This document shows positions 17,643-26,952 of a stretch of DNA of 64,000 nt, one piece after another (the stretch's first letter is position 1; every line of letters begins with the position of its first letter). Below the pieces are notes generated by a model that ran no database searches, was not told where the DNA came from, and was given only the letters and a program-made list of their open reading frames with translations. The stretch is from positions 2,046,001 through 2,110,000 of the forward strand of contig NZ_CP072333.1 of the NCBI RefSeq assembly GCF_018127745.1. The letters are read 5' to 3'. The position numbers were made by a program, and so were the translations under genes. The DNA is from Porphyromonas sp. oral taxon 275 (GTDB lineage Bacteria > Bacteroidota > Bacteroidia > Bacteroidales > Porphyromonadaceae).

Positions 17643-18659
17643 TTAGCTCGGGATGCGCAGGGTGCGCCCGATGCTGAGCTTAGACTTGGCGCTCATCCCG
17701 TTCTTACCCGTGAGCTGCTTGACCGAGATCCCGTAGTGCGCAGCGATGGAGCTGAGCGTCTCACCCTTCTTGATACGGTGGGTGCGGAACTGGTCCTCAT
17801 TGGCCTTGCCGCCCTTCTTGGGTCGGGCCGCGACGCGAGCCATGGCGTGGGAGCGTGGCGTGCGGTAGGCGCCCTTGACGAAGGCAAAGACGTCGAAGCG
17901 GGGGACGCCTGCCTGGAAGTCAAAGAGGTCAGAGGGGTCGATGGGTACGCCCATGAAGCGGGCTTCGAAGTGCAGGTGTGGGCCTGTGCTGCGCCCCGTG
18001 CTGCCGCCGAGGCCTATGGGATCCCCGGCGCGGAGGACGGTACCCTCACGGACGATGGAGCGGCTCATGTGGCCGTAGACAGTCTCTAGGCCGTTGGGGT
18101 GGCGGATCACGACGTAGTTGCCGTAGCCCCCAGGCTCGTAGCTCTTGACGCGCACCTTACCCGAGAAGGCGGCGCGTACGGTGTCGCCCGTACTGAGCTT
18201 GAGGTCGGTGCCGTAGTGCATACGGCCGAAGCTGTGGCGGTAGCCGTAGTTCGAGGTGATCTGACGGGTGTCAATCGGCATCACGAACTCCTGTAGGTCG
18301 ATGTCCTGACGGTCAGGGATGTTCACCGACATCCCCGCGAAGGGATTGACGTAGCTGCCCCAGGAGTCTTCTCCGTAGAGCTCTGATGCGGGAGCCTCTA
18401 GGTTGGGCTCCTCCTTTGCCTGTCGCAGGGCAGACGCTCGGCGCTGCTTCTCTGTCTTCAGGCGGTTCTTGATCTCGAGGCGGTCGGCAAGCAACAGATG
18501 TTCACCCCCAGTGGTGGTGTGCTGCTGCCCGGCTGCTGTGCGCGTCTCCTTGCGAGGTGTCTGAGTCTGTGCCGCGAGGCTGCCTGCAGTCCAGGAGCTC
18601 ACGGTCGTAGCCATCAGACACAGAGACGCGCATAGCAGGCGTCTTTGGTTTCTTGTCAT
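17643..18659 (-). CDS. M23-family peptidase with C-terminal LysM domain
   Basis: I choose the ATG at 18659 (MTRNQRRLL) because it gives a signal peptide; the longer frame adds 41 residues with no export signal and runs over the -7 element at 18745-18752. The 338-residue product has an M23/LytM domain with HYGTDLKLSTGD (zinc His and Asp), VVIRHPNGLETVYGHMS and GPHLHFEARF (second zinc site). A LysM module follows in the last 50 residues (HRIKKGETLSSIAAHYGI). It acts in the periplasm on peptidoglycan, either as an endopeptidase or as an activator of an amidase; the metal ligands look intact. Confidence 0.92.
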   Translation of the reverse strand: MTRNQRRLLCASLCLMATTVSSWTAGSLAAQTQTPRKETRTAAGQQHTTTGGEHLLLADRLEIKNRLKTEKQRRASALRQAKEEPNLEAPASELYGEDSWGSYVNPFAGMSVNIPDRQDIDLQEFVMPIDTRQITSNYGYRHSFGRMHYGTDLKLSTGDTVRAAFSGKVRVKSYEPGGYGNYVVIRHPNGLETVYGHMSRSIVREGTVLRAGDPIGLGGSTGRSTGPHLHFEARFMGVPIDPSDLFDFQAGVPRFDVFAFVKGAYRTPRSHAMARVAARPKKGGKANEDQFRTHRIKKGETLSSIAAHYGISVKQLTGKNGMSAKSKLSIGRTLRIPS

Positions 18660-18744
18660 ACCAGCTTTAGATACGTTAATACTATCAGTTGCTCGGGGCG
18701 CGTCCCCGGGCAAGTCCCCGGTGTAGTCAGCAGGGAATCGAAGA

Positions 18745-18752
18745 CAAAGATA
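18745..18752 (-). promoter_or_regulatory. -7 element for the M23 peptidase gene
   Basis: Reads TATCTTTG on the minus strand, 86 bases before the chosen start. Confidence 0.55.
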
Positions 18753-19028
18753 ATCAATTACATACAAACGGTGCTCCTGCACAGAGACGCCGCTAGTGTG
18801 CAGCTGATAGCCCTTCGTCTAGGGATTACAAGGATCTAACGCCCTCGCCTCGCCCTTTAGTGTGGGCGCCCTCGGAGGGCTCATCCGAGTGGCTTCGCGA
18901 GGCGCTCCCCCCTTGGCTCATAGCCCTTCGTCCCTTGCTGTCGAGACGCTAGGTAAAGCTCTCAATGGACGCCCGCTAGGCCTCTAGCGGAGCGCAGCCT
19001 TGGGCAGCCGTAGCCTCCCCGCGTGGGG

Positions 19029-19115
19029 CTAGCAGGCGGGGCTGTCCTTGCGGTACTCGGCGGGCGTGACGCCGTAGTGCCGCTTAAAGGCGTGGTAGAA
19101 GCTCGAGCAGATTAC
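19029..19115 (-). pseudogene. Remnant of an AraC-family regulator C-terminus
   Basis: The minus strand reads SSFYHAFKRHYGVTPAEYRK before a stop at 19029-19031, which is the end of an AraC/XylS helix-turn-helix domain. Upstream the similarity stops at once, so only about 25 residues survive. The rest of the 18660-19440 gap holds a repeat cluster (19268-19362) and no convincing gene. A plus-strand frame from 19132 (MGKTTQDMLDRL) was not recognised. Confidence 0.6.
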
Positions 19116-19267
19116 CAAGGGGATCAACAACATGGGTAAGACGACGCAAGACATGCTTGACCGCCTTATTACGGAGCGCGGACGCCTCTACCTCGTGCTT
19201 CGCTCCACCGCCCGAGGCGCTTCCCCCAGCCCCTACGCCTCCTCCCCCCCCCCTAGGGGGAGGGGCT

Positions 19268-19362
19268 CCGTGAGGGATATCAGTCAGTGCGCTGAGGGAC
19301 GGCAGTCAGTGCCACGAGGGGTATCAGTGGGCGCGCTGAGGGATATCCCTCAGCAGCATGAG
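19268..19362. repeat. GATATCAG/CTCAG repeat cluster
   Basis: Four units such as GTGAGGGATATCAGTCAG, GCTGAGGGACGGCAGTCAG and GCTGAGGGATATCCCTCAGC, spaced about 26 bases apart, same family as at 5.4 and 13.1 kb. Confidence 0.7.
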
Positions 19363-19440
19363 GCCGAGCAGCTAGGAGCTGGAGAGAAGTCAGGTAGCCT
19401 CGTGCAGCGCCCGCACGTGGCGGGCTGAGGGTATATAAAG

Positions 19441-19478
19441 ACGGGGCGACACTCCCAGGTAAGGGAGTGCCGCCCCGT
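19441..19478 (-). terminator. Terminator of the fimbrillin-like gene
   Basis: ACGGGGCGACACTCCC (19441-19456) pairs with GGGAGTGCCGCCCCGT (19463-19478) with one mismatch, 59 bases past the stop codon on the minus strand. Confidence 0.7.
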
Positions 19479-19536
19479 GTCGCGCTTGAGGGGTAGGTGC
19501 TGCGTGCGGCAAGCTGCCGAGGCCGCCCGCAGTGCT

Positions 19537-20970
19537 CTAGAGCTCGACCTCGCTGCTATTGACGAGGATGGACTGGACGGAGATGGCGCTGTGCTGCAGA
19601 CGCTCCTCCACCAGTAGGCTACGCTCCTCGCTGAGCGCACGCGGCACGGCCATCCCAGGGGCCGAGATCTGCGTGACCTTGATCTGATATTCGTGCCCAC
19701 GCACCAGCCCGTAGCGCCCCAGCGAGCTCATCGTCGGGGCGGCGCTATCGTCGTAGTGGCGGATGGGGATGTAGTAGTAGTTCATCGCCTTGTGGTAGAA
19801 GGCGATCCCCTCCCGCTCGAAGGCCTTCGCGAAGGAGCCCTCGGTGAGCTGTGCCCGCTCTACGGCCTCCCGCAGGGCTTCGCTGGGGAAGCTCTTATCC
19901 TTGAGCATCTTGAGGAAGGCACTTTGGCTATAGCGCTGCCCGCGGAAGCTCAGCCAGCCCTCCTCCTCGCCGAGCGTCAGGCCACTCGGGATATAGGCGT
20001 AGCGGTAGCAGACCGTGGGCACCAAGGCTGCCTGGTAGCAGGAGGGCGGCAGCGTGCTCTCCTTGGCATAGATCTGTGTCTGGCGCTGCCAGCCTGCCTC
20101 CGCCGCGAGGGTCACTGGTGCCTTGGCCCAGCTGCGCTCGGGGTCTAGATAGTGCTCGCTGCTGTAGTAGGCGAAGTAAGGCGTGAGCTCCGTCGGGGGC
20201 TTCACCGCCCAGCTGTCGTAGTGAGGCCCCTTGGGGTAGCGGTCCTTGGGATCGGAGCTGTCGTCATAGCGCTCCATGCCGCCCGTCCGGAGGAGGCCCA
20301 GGGGGCGCAGCGGGATGAGCTGACGGCGCTGTGCCGTCAGGAGATAGCTCGGGGCGGCCTTGCCCTTATTCGCCCCAGCACGCAGCTCGGGATCGCCATA
20401 GACCAGGACGCGTGCCAGCAGCGGCTCGAGGGTGATGGCCTGGGTCGTGGCGCTGAGGTCGAACTGCGCCTTCGACACCTGTACCGCCCCGCGCGCATTG
20501 AGCATGGGCAGCGTCTCCACCGAGCGCTCCCCGTAGAGCTGGGTCGTCGTGAGGACGAGCTCTTCACTGAGGGCGGTGAGCGGGCTGCCCTCCTGCGTCA
20601 GCGAGACGAGAGCGGGGACGGGATTGGCGATGACGATGAGCCGATAGTCCCCGATGGGGAGGCGAAGGGCGAGGTCCGCCAGCTCCGCCGCGGACTGGAT
20701 CTCCCGCTCACGGACGAGGGTCACGGCGTCCTGCTTCGCCCCGCCGTAGAAGACGAAGCGCAGGTGCGTGATCTGCTGCATGGGGTCTTCGCTCAGGCTA
20801 AGCCCCCGCAGCTGTATGGTGCGTGCTGGGGAGATACGGAGGTGGAGCGTGCCCTCTGCTGCGGGGCGCGGGTCGAAGCGATGGGAAGCGTTCTCGGGAC
20901 GAGGGCTGTCGGCGCAGGAGCCGACGAAGCCGAGCGCCAGCAGCGCCAGCGCCAAGGAGCGTATGCTCAT
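19537..20970 (-). CDS. Mfa1/fimbrillin-like lipoprotein
   Basis: A 477-residue lipoprotein: the signal peptide MSIRSLALALLALGFVGSC ends with a lipobox Cys at residue 19. The N-terminal half (about 40-200) has the beta-rich pattern of FimA/Mfa1 pilin N-domains (LRFVFYGG, LRLPIGDYRLIVIANP). The C-terminal half ends with the motif typical of Mfa1-type subunits, RGHEYQIKVTQISAPGMAVP, followed by a terminal strand. Such proteins polymerise into Bacteroidales type V pili after lipoprotein processing and gingipain-like cleavage. No tip or anchor genes are adjacent, so it may be an orphan minor subunit or a pilus-like surface protein. It has its own terminator. Confidence 0.65.
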   Translation of the reverse strand: MSIRSLALALLALGFVGSCADSPRPENASHRFDPRPAAEGTLHLRISPARTIQLRGLSLSEDPMQQITHLRFVFYGGAKQDAVTLVREREIQSAAELADLALRLPIGDYRLIVIANPVPALVSLTQEGSPLTALSEELVLTTTQLYGERSVETLPMLNARGAVQVSKAQFDLSATTQAITLEPLLARVLVYGDPELRAGANKGKAAPSYLLTAQRRQLIPLRPLGLLRTGGMERYDDSSDPKDRYPKGPHYDSWAVKPPTELTPYFAYYSSEHYLDPERSWAKAPVTLAAEAGWQRQTQIYAKESTLPPSCYQAALVPTVCYRYAYIPSGLTLGEEEGWLSFRGQRYSQSAFLKMLKDKSFPSEALREAVERAQLTEGSFAKAFEREGIAFYHKAMNYYYIPIRHYDDSAAPTMSSLGRYGLVRGHEYQIKVTQISAPGMAVPRALSEERSLLVEERLQHSAISVQSILVNSSEVEL

Positions 20971-21011
20971 GGTAGTAAGATTGAGGTAAGGGGTGTAGGG
21001 AAGTAAAAGTA

Positions 21012-21043
21012 GTAGCCCCTAGCCGCGATGTGCTAGGGGCTAC
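21012..21043 (-). terminator. Terminator of the serC-serA-DUF1015 operon
   Basis: GTAGCCCCTAGC (21012-21023) pairs with GCTAGGGGCTAC (21032-21043), lying 21 bases after the DUF1015 stop. In minus orientation TACTTTTACTT follows. Confidence 0.7.
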
Positions 21044-21063
21044 GCTAAGGGAGAGACGAGCGG

Positions 21064-22311
21064 CTAGACCAGCTCGTGGATGATGAGACCGGAGCGGAGC
21101 TTAGGCTCGAACCACGTCGTCTTGGGCGGCATGATCGCCCCACTGTCGGCGATGTCGATCAGCTGCTTCATCGAGACGGGGTAGAGCGCTAGGGCGAGCT
21201 TCATCTCACCGCTATCGACGCGCTTCTTCAGCTCCCCGAGGCCACGGATGCCACCGACGAAGTCGATACGCTTGTCGGTACGCAGATCCTTGATGCCCAG
21301 CAGTTCGTCGAGGATGAGCTGGGAGGAGATCGTGACGTCGAGCACGCCGATGGGGTCGTGGTCATCGTAGGTACCGGGGCGTGCCGTCAGCGAGTACCAG
21401 TGGTCGCCGAGGTAGAGGGAGAAGTTGTGCAGCGCTGCGGGGTGGTAGATCTCCGTCCCCTTGTCCTCGACGATGAAGTGCTCCTCGAGGCGCTTCAGCA
21501 GCTCCTCCTTAGTCAGCCCATTGAGGTCCTTGACCACGCGGTTGTAGTCAATGATGGTGAGCTGATCATCAGGGAAGCACACGGCCATGAAGTAGTTGTA
21601 CTCCTCGTCCCCACGATGATTGGGGTTCTGGCGACGCTTCTCATCCCCGACCAGGGCAGCAGCGGCAGAGCGGTGGTGACCGTCGGCGATGTAGAGGGCG
21701 GGCATCTCGGCGAAGAGCTCCGTGATGCGGGCGATGTCCTTCTTATCATCGATGATCCAGAACTCATGGCCGAAGCCGTCCAGCGGTGCGATGAAGCTGT
21801 AGACGGGCTTGGCGGCCGTGTACTTGGCTACGATGGCGTTGATCTCAGCCTTGGCAGGGTAGGCGAAGAAGACTGGCTCGATATTGGCATTGTTCACGCG
21901 CACGTGCTTCATGCGGTCCTCCTCCTTATCCTTGCGGGTCAGCTCATGCTTCTTGATGACGCCCGTCATATAGTCCTGGACAGCAGCACAGACGACGAGG
22001 CCGTACTGCGTCTTCCCATTCATCGTCTGGGCGTAGACGTAGTAGTTCTCCTCGGGGTCCTGGACGAGCCAGCCCTTGTCGCGGAATCGGCGGAAGTTCT
22101 CAGCAGCCTTAGCATAGACCGCCTCGTCATGCTCATCCGTGCCGACGGGGAAGTCGATCTCAGGGCGGATGATATGGTAGAGGGACATCTCGTTGCCCTC
22201 GGCCTCGGCACGAGCCTCCTCACTGTTGAGGACGTCGTAGGGACGAGAGGCGACGCGCTCGACGAGCTCCTGGGGGGGACGTATGCCCCTGAATGGTTTG
22301 ATGATCGCCAT
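21064..22311 (-). CDS. DUF1015-family protein
   Basis: A 415-residue cytoplasmic protein of the DUF1015 family. Visible family features are the N-terminal FRGIRPPQELVERVASRPYDVLN, the conserved IADGHHRSAAA near 212-222, and YNYFMAVCFPDDQLTIIDYNRVV. The biochemical role of the family is not settled. It sits 38 bases downstream of serA in a serC-serA-DUF1015 gene order, which is also found in other Porphyromonas, and suggests a link to serine metabolism. Confidence 0.9.
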   Translation of the reverse strand: MAIIKPFRGIRPPQELVERVASRPYDVLNSEEARAEAEGNEMSLYHIIRPEIDFPVGTDEHDEAVYAKAAENFRRFRDKGWLVQDPEENYYVYAQTMNGKTQYGLVVCAAVQDYMTGVIKKHELTRKDKEEDRMKHVRVNNANIEPVFFAYPAKAEINAIVAKYTAAKPVYSFIAPLDGFGHEFWIIDDKKDIARITELFAEMPALYIADGHHRSAAAALVGDEKRRQNPNHRGDEEYNYFMAVCFPDDQLTIIDYNRVVKDLNGLTKEELLKRLEEHFIVEDKGTEIYHPAALHNFSLYLGDHWYSLTARPGTYDDHDPIGVLDVTISSQLILDELLGIKDLRTDKRIDFVGGIRGLGELKKRVDSGEMKLALALYPVSMKQLIDIADSGAIMPPKTTWFEPKLRSGLIIHELV

Positions 22312-22349
22312 AGCTGTAGGTATCTAGGGGGTGTGTGACGGCGGCTCGA

Positions 22350-23273
22350 CTACTTGTTGAGACGGAAGCGCTCGTTGCCCTCCTTGATGAAGCCCACGAT
22401 CTGTCGGGCAGCGGCCAGCCCAGCGTTGGTATTGGCCTCAGCCGTCTGGGCACCCATCTTCTTGGGCGTGGAGAAGTAGCGCTCACCGAGGGCAGCCTCG
22501 TAGTCCTCGTGGGCTGCGGGACGGATGTCGGAGAGGAAGCGCAGGTCCTCACGCTCCTTGAGCAGCTCGAGCAGCTCGGGCTCGTTGATGATCTCCTTGC
22601 GGGCGGTGTTCACGAGGATCCCCTTCTTGGGCAGCAGGCTGACCAGCTCGCGGCCGATGGAGCCCTTGGTCTCGGGCGTGGCGGGGATGTGCAGGGAGAC
22701 GATGTCGCAGGTGGAGAAGAGCTCGCGCTGGCTAGCTACGGGGTGTACGCCCTCCTGCTGCATGACCTCGGCAGGCGTGAAGGGGTCGTAGGCGTAGATA
22801 TCCATGCCGATACCCTTGGCGATGCGTGCGACGTTGCGCCCCGTATTGCCGTAGGCCAGCAGGCCCAGCTTCTTGTCCTTGAGCTCCGTGCCCGAGGCGC
22901 CGTTGAAGCGGTTGCGGACGGTGAAGAGCAGCAGGGCGAAGACGAGCTCAGCCACGGCATTGGCGTTCTGCCCTGGGGTGTTCATGACGCAGACACCATG
23001 GGCGGTAGCTGCCTCGAGGTCTACGTTGTCGTAGCCTGCGCCAGCACGCACGACGATCTTGAGCTGGGGGGCGGCGTCGAAGACCTCCTGGTCGATGATG
23101 TCGCTGCGGATGATGATGGCGTCGACATCAGCGACGGCAGCCAGCAGCTCGCTCTTGGCGCTGTACTTCTCGAGGAGGACGACCTCGAAGCCAGCCTCGC
23201 TGAGGATGGACTTGATCCCTGCTACGGCGGGGGCAGCAAAGGGCTTTTCGGTGGCAATAAGGACTCTAGACAT
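22350..23273 (-). CDS. serA: D-3-phosphoglycerate dehydrogenase (short form)
   Basis: A 307-residue NAD-dependent 2-hydroxyacid dehydrogenase that oxidises 3-phosphoglycerate, the first step of serine synthesis. It is the short type without a C-terminal ACT domain. The substrate/cofactor Arg lies in VVRAGAGYDNVD, the Rossmann turn is AYGNTGRN, and the active-site Glu region is NTARKEIINEPELLE. At the place of the catalytic His (TPHIGA in E. coli SerA) this protein reads TPKKMGAQTAEAN, so a Lys replaces His, as in the type III 'K' enzymes. It is followed by DUF1015 and preceded by serC, the next enzyme of the pathway. Confidence 0.9.
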   Translation of the reverse strand: MSRVLIATEKPFAAPAVAGIKSILSEAGFEVVLLEKYSAKSELLAAVADVDAIIIRSDIIDQEVFDAAPQLKIVVRAGAGYDNVDLEAATAHGVCVMNTPGQNANAVAELVFALLLFTVRNRFNGASGTELKDKKLGLLAYGNTGRNVARIAKGIGMDIYAYDPFTPAEVMQQEGVHPVASQRELFSTCDIVSLHIPATPETKGSIGRELVSLLPKKGILVNTARKEIINEPELLELLKEREDLRFLSDIRPAAHEDYEAALGERYFSTPKKMGAQTAEANTNAGLAAARQIVGFIKEGNERFRLNK

Positions 23274-23393
23274 AGTGTTGATGTAATGATGATGCGTGTC
23301 GTGTGGGATAGATATAGGTGCAGGCAGCCGCGCCTCGGAGCCCCCCGCTGTGGCGAGGAGCTCCGAGCGTAGTGCCTTAGTGTAGCGGGGGGC

Positions 23394-24473
23394 TTACTTA
23401 GCGACCTTGCGCTCGAAGTCCTTCATCGTCTGGACGAAGTACTCAACGCTGCTCTTAGGCATAGCGTTGTAGAGCGAAGCGCGGAAGCCGCCTACAGAGC
23501 GGTGTCCCTTGAAGCTGACGAAGCCGCGGGCGGAGGCGAATTCGTAGAACTCCTTCTCCAGCTCCTGGTAGGCGTCGCTCATGACGAAGCACACGTTCAT
23601 GATCGAGCGGTCCTCCGTATTGACCGTACCACGGAAGAGGGGGTTGCGGTCGATCTCGTCGTAGAGGATGGCGGCCTTCTCGAGGTTCATCTGCTCCAGT
23701 ACCTTGACCCCACCGAGCTCCTTGTACCACTTCATCGTCTGCAGGGCGACGTATACGGGGAAGACAGGAGGCGTGTTGTACATCGAGTCCTTGTCGACGT
23801 GCGTGCGGTAGTCGAGCATCGTAGGCAGTGGACGATCTACGTGGCCGAGGGCGTCGCGACGTACGATGACGAAGGTAGCCCCTGCGGGTGCGATGTTCTT
23901 CTGCGCACCGCCATAGATGAGGTCGTACTTAGCGATATCTACCTCACGGGTGAAGATGTCGGAGGACATGTCCCCTACGAGGCGGACCTTGACGTCGGGA
24001 TCGTAGCGCAGCTCGGTACCGTAGACGGTGTTATTGCTCGTCAGGTGGAGGTAGTCGATGTCGCTAGGCACCTCACCGGTGAGCCAGGGCTTGGGGTACC
24101 AGACGTAGTTGTCGGCCTTGGAGGAGAAGCTGACTACTTCGCCGAAGAGCTTAGCTTCCTTGGCAGCCTTGTTTGCCCAGGTACCAGAGTCGACGTAGGC
24201 CGCCTTGGTCTTCAGCAGGTTCATGGCTACCTGAGCGAACTGAAGGCTGGCGCCGCCCCCGAGGAAGAGCACTTCGTAGCCCTCAGGGATATCGAGCAGC
24301 TCCTTCATCAGACGGCGTGCCTCCTCCATCGTAGCGGTGAACTCCTTGCCACGGTGAGAGACTTCGAGGATAGACAGGCCAGTGCCTGCATAGTTAAGGA
24401 CGGCAGCAGCTGCATCCTTGATCACGCTTTCGTCCAGGATGGAGGGTCCAGCGGAGAAATTGTGCTTCTTCAT
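23394..24473 (-). CDS. serC: Phosphoserine aminotransferase
   Basis: A 359-residue PLP enzyme that transaminates 3-phosphohydroxypyruvate to phosphoserine. The start [13 protein letters not shown] is characteristic. [13 protein letters not shown] near 70-82 binds the PLP phosphate. [12 protein letters not shown] near 190-201 carries the Schiff-base Lys. The C-terminal [16 protein letters not shown] completes the active site. It is the first gene of the serC-serA-DUF1015 operon and has a -7 element TACCTTTG at 24566-24573. Confidence 0.97.
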   Translation of the reverse strand: MKKHNFSAGPSILDESVIKDAAAAVLNYAGTGLSILEVSHRGKEFTATMEEARRLMKELLDIPEGYEVLFLGGGASLQFAQVAMNLLKTKAAYVDSGTWANKAAKEAKLFGEVVSFSSKADNYVWYPKPWLTGEVPSDIDYLHLTSNNTVYGTELRYDPDVKVRLVGDMSSDIFTREVDIAKYDLIYGGAQKNIAPAGATFVIVRRDALGHVDRPLPTMLDYRTHVDKDSMYNTPPVFPVYVALQTMKWYKELGGVKVLEQMNLEKAAILYDEIDRNPLFRGTVNTEDRSIMNVCFVMSDAYQELEKEFYEFASARGFVSFKGHRSVGGFRASLYNAMPKSSVEYFVQTMKDFERKVAK

Positions 24474-24565
24474 AAGAGCAGATATTTAGTGATGAATAAT
24501 AGGCTTGTACTTCGGGGCTCAGCCCGCGGCACCCCATAGGGCGCACGGGGGCTAAACTCCTAGAG

Positions 24566-24573
24566 CAAAGGTA
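24566..24573 (-). promoter_or_regulatory. -7 element for the serC operon
   Basis: Reads TACCTTTG on the minus strand, about 93 bases before the serC ATG. Confidence 0.55.
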
Positions 24574-24810
24574 TTAAAAAAACATACATCAGACGACGCA
24601 CCGTAGACATTCGCTGGAGGTAGGGTTAAGGCGCATCCTAAGCCGCTCGAGCTAAGGATCTTAAAAGACTTACGGATACCCCCACTCCGAGCCCCATCGG
24701 GCCTGTGGTGAGGCTCGGGTCGTGCCGCAGGTCTGTTAGAATGCTAAGGTTTGCCCCGACCTAAGCCCCAAAGAGCTGCGCAAAGTGAGGCAAATCGCCT
24801 CATCCCCGTG

Positions 24811-26390
24811 CTACTCCTCGCCCGCACGGATGCGCTGCTCGAGCTGCTGGAAGCGTCGCACGAGCTCGGGGTGCTTGTCGGCCACATTGTGCCGCTCCTC
24901 GGGGTCGTGCTTCAGGTCGTAGAGCTGCGGGGTGGGTAGGTAGCCCGTCTCGATCTTGGGCCCCCAGGTGATCATCGGCCCGTGCGTCGAGGGGGCGATA
25001 TACTTCCAGCGCTCGTCGCGTAGGCCGAGCGTCTTGTCGGCCGCCTGCTGTAGGATCCAGGGACGGCTCCGACGGCTCTGCCCGAGCCATACGGCTAGCT
25101 GGTCACGGCTGTCGGGGGCAGCCTCGGCGGGGAGCTGGATGCCGAGTAGGGCGGCGAAGGAGGCCAGCCAGTCGGCCTGTGTCACCAGCGCCTCACTGCT
25201 GCGCCCCGCACGGACGACGCCCGGCCAGCGGACGATGGCGGGATGCGCGTACCGCCCTCGAAGGCGCTGTACTTATACCCGCGATAGTGCCCCGAGGGGT
25301 TGTGCCCCCCTAGGAGCTCCTCGGCGCGGTCGTCATAGCCGTCGTCGATGACGCCGCCATTATCGCTGGAGAGGACTACCAGGGTATTATCCGCGATCCC
25401 GAGGCTATCCAGGGCACGCAGCACCTCCCCTACCGACCAGTCGAACTGTACGATGGCATCCCCACGCAGCCCCATACTGCTCTGCCCGCGGAAGCGTGGG
25501 TGGGGGAAGCGCGGTACATGCACGTCGTTGGTGGCGAGGTAGACGAAGAAGGGCTCCGCGCGCTGGCTCTGCTCACGGATGAAGTCGATGGCGTGCCGCG
25601 TGATGGAGTCGGCGATGTCCTCATCCTTCCAGAGCGCCTTACCCCCGCCCTTCATATAGCCGATGCGGCCGATGCCGTTGACGATGGACATGTCGTGCCC
25701 GTGGCTGGAGCGTAGGTTATAGAGGAGCTCTGGATGGGTACGCCCTGTGGGCTCGCCCGCGAAGTTCTGACGATAGTTCACCTCAATGGGCGCCGTGGGG
25801 TCGTAGTCCGCTACGCGCCCGTTGTGCATGAAGACGCAGGGCACACGGTCGGCAGTGGCCGCCATGATGTAGGACTCGTCGAAGCCCAGATCCACGAGCC
25901 CTGGCGTGACGAGGCCATTCCAGTCCTGAGTCCCCGTCTTGTCCCCCAGCCCCAGATGCCACTTGCCGAAGGCCGCCGTGCGGTAGCCCGCGGCCTTGAA
26001 GAGGTCGGCCATCGTGTACTGCTCGGGGCGGATGATCATGCCCGCATTGCCTGGGGCGACATCCGTGCCCGCCCGACGCCAAGCGTACTGCCCCGTCAGC
26101 ATGCCGTAGCGCGAGGGTGTGCTAGTGGCGGCTGCGGCGTAGGCGTTGGTCAGGCGTAGCCCTTGGCTGGCGAGGCGGTCGATGTGGGGCGTCTTGACAT
26201 TCCGGGCACCGTAGCAGGCGAGGTTGGCATAGCCGAGGTCATCGGCGTAGATGATGAGGACGTTGGGGCGTGTGGTGGGGAGCTTGGCCTTCGCCCCAGG
26301 GGCGGCGGGCTGTGCGCTGGCCGCAAGGGGGAGCGCTGCTGAGGCGGCCAAGAGACGCCCGAGGCGGAGAGCTTGTGTTTCGCTGAGCAT
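24811..26390 (-). pseudogene. Arylsulfatase with a single-base frameshift
   Basis: The 5' part, from the ATG at 26390 with signal peptide (LAASAALPLAASAQ), encodes an S1-type sulfatase: NVLIIYADDLGYANLACYG (metal ligands), the formylglycine motif STPSR in TSTPSRYGMLTGQ (serine type), FGKWHLGLGD and LSSDNGG. After FEGGTRIP the frame is lost near 25237-25243. In the next frame the sequence continues AIVRWPGVVRAGR, then LVTQADWLASFAALLG and LYDLKHDPEERHN to the stop at 24811. A missing C in a CCCG run explains it. The rest looks unharmed, so this is either a recent mutation or a sequencing error. The substrate would be a host or dietary sulfated glycan. Confidence 0.85.
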
Positions 26391-26411
26391 GATGGTGTCT
26401 GATTGATAGGA

Positions 26412-26419
26412 CAAAGGTA
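26412..26419 (-). promoter_or_regulatory. -7 element for the sulfatase gene
   Basis: Reads TACCTTTG on the minus strand, 22 bases before the chosen ATG at 26390, which supports that start over longer frames. Confidence 0.55.
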
Positions 26420-26689
26420 CTAAGTCTCGGGGCTCGCTGTGCAGCCACAAGGCGGCTCGGGACGTGCTGCGCCGCTGCGGCTAGCCCGCCCAAGGAGGCG
26501 CCACGCTGCCCTCCCCTCTATATATCAAGGAGCATAAGTGCCCGAGCGTACCGACTCTGGGGCAAAGGTAGGCCTTCCCTCGGCGCGACGCAACGCATAC
26601 GCGGGATACCCCGCTCACGCCGCCTAAGCCAAGGTGAAGATACACAATTGCTCGGCGCGCGAGGCGCTACGCCTTGGGGTACGCGCTGC

Positions 26690-26805
26690 TGAGGGATATC
26701 CCTCACGCGGCTGACTGCCGTCCCTCAGCGTCCCGATGGATATCCGTCAGCACCCTCACTGATACCCCTCAGCGAGCCCCGAGGCTGAGGGCCGCACGGT
26801 GGGTG
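26690..26805. repeat. GATATCCCTCA repeat cluster
   Basis: Four or five units (GCTGAGGGATATCCCTCAC, TGACTGCCGTCCCTCAGC, GATGGATATCCGTCAGC, TGATACCCCTCAGC), same family as the other backbone clusters. The rest of the 26420-26870 gap shows no gene. Confidence 0.7.
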
Positions 26806-26872
26806 GCTGGAGCGGGCTGCTTGGGGTAGGCTTCGTGTATCCGTCGCCCTTAGCCTAAGAACCATAATAGGA

Positions 26873-26916
26873 CAAGGGTCAGCCCAGCCCCCTAGAGGAG
26901 CTTAGGCTGACCCTTG
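26873..26916 (-). terminator. Hairpin after the siderophore-receptor gene
   Basis: CAAGGGTCAGCC (26873-26884) pairs with GGCTGACCCTTG (26905-26916), 37 bases past the stop on the minus strand. The T tract is weak. Confidence 0.55.
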
Positions 26917-26952
26917 CCGTGCTGCTGGCCTTGCGCGCGGCGGGCGGTAGTG

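Noticed and set aside
19132-19428. Plus-strand frame MGKTTQDMLDRL
   Set aside because: After about 22 residues it runs into Pro/Ser-rich repeat-derived sequence; no family recognised.
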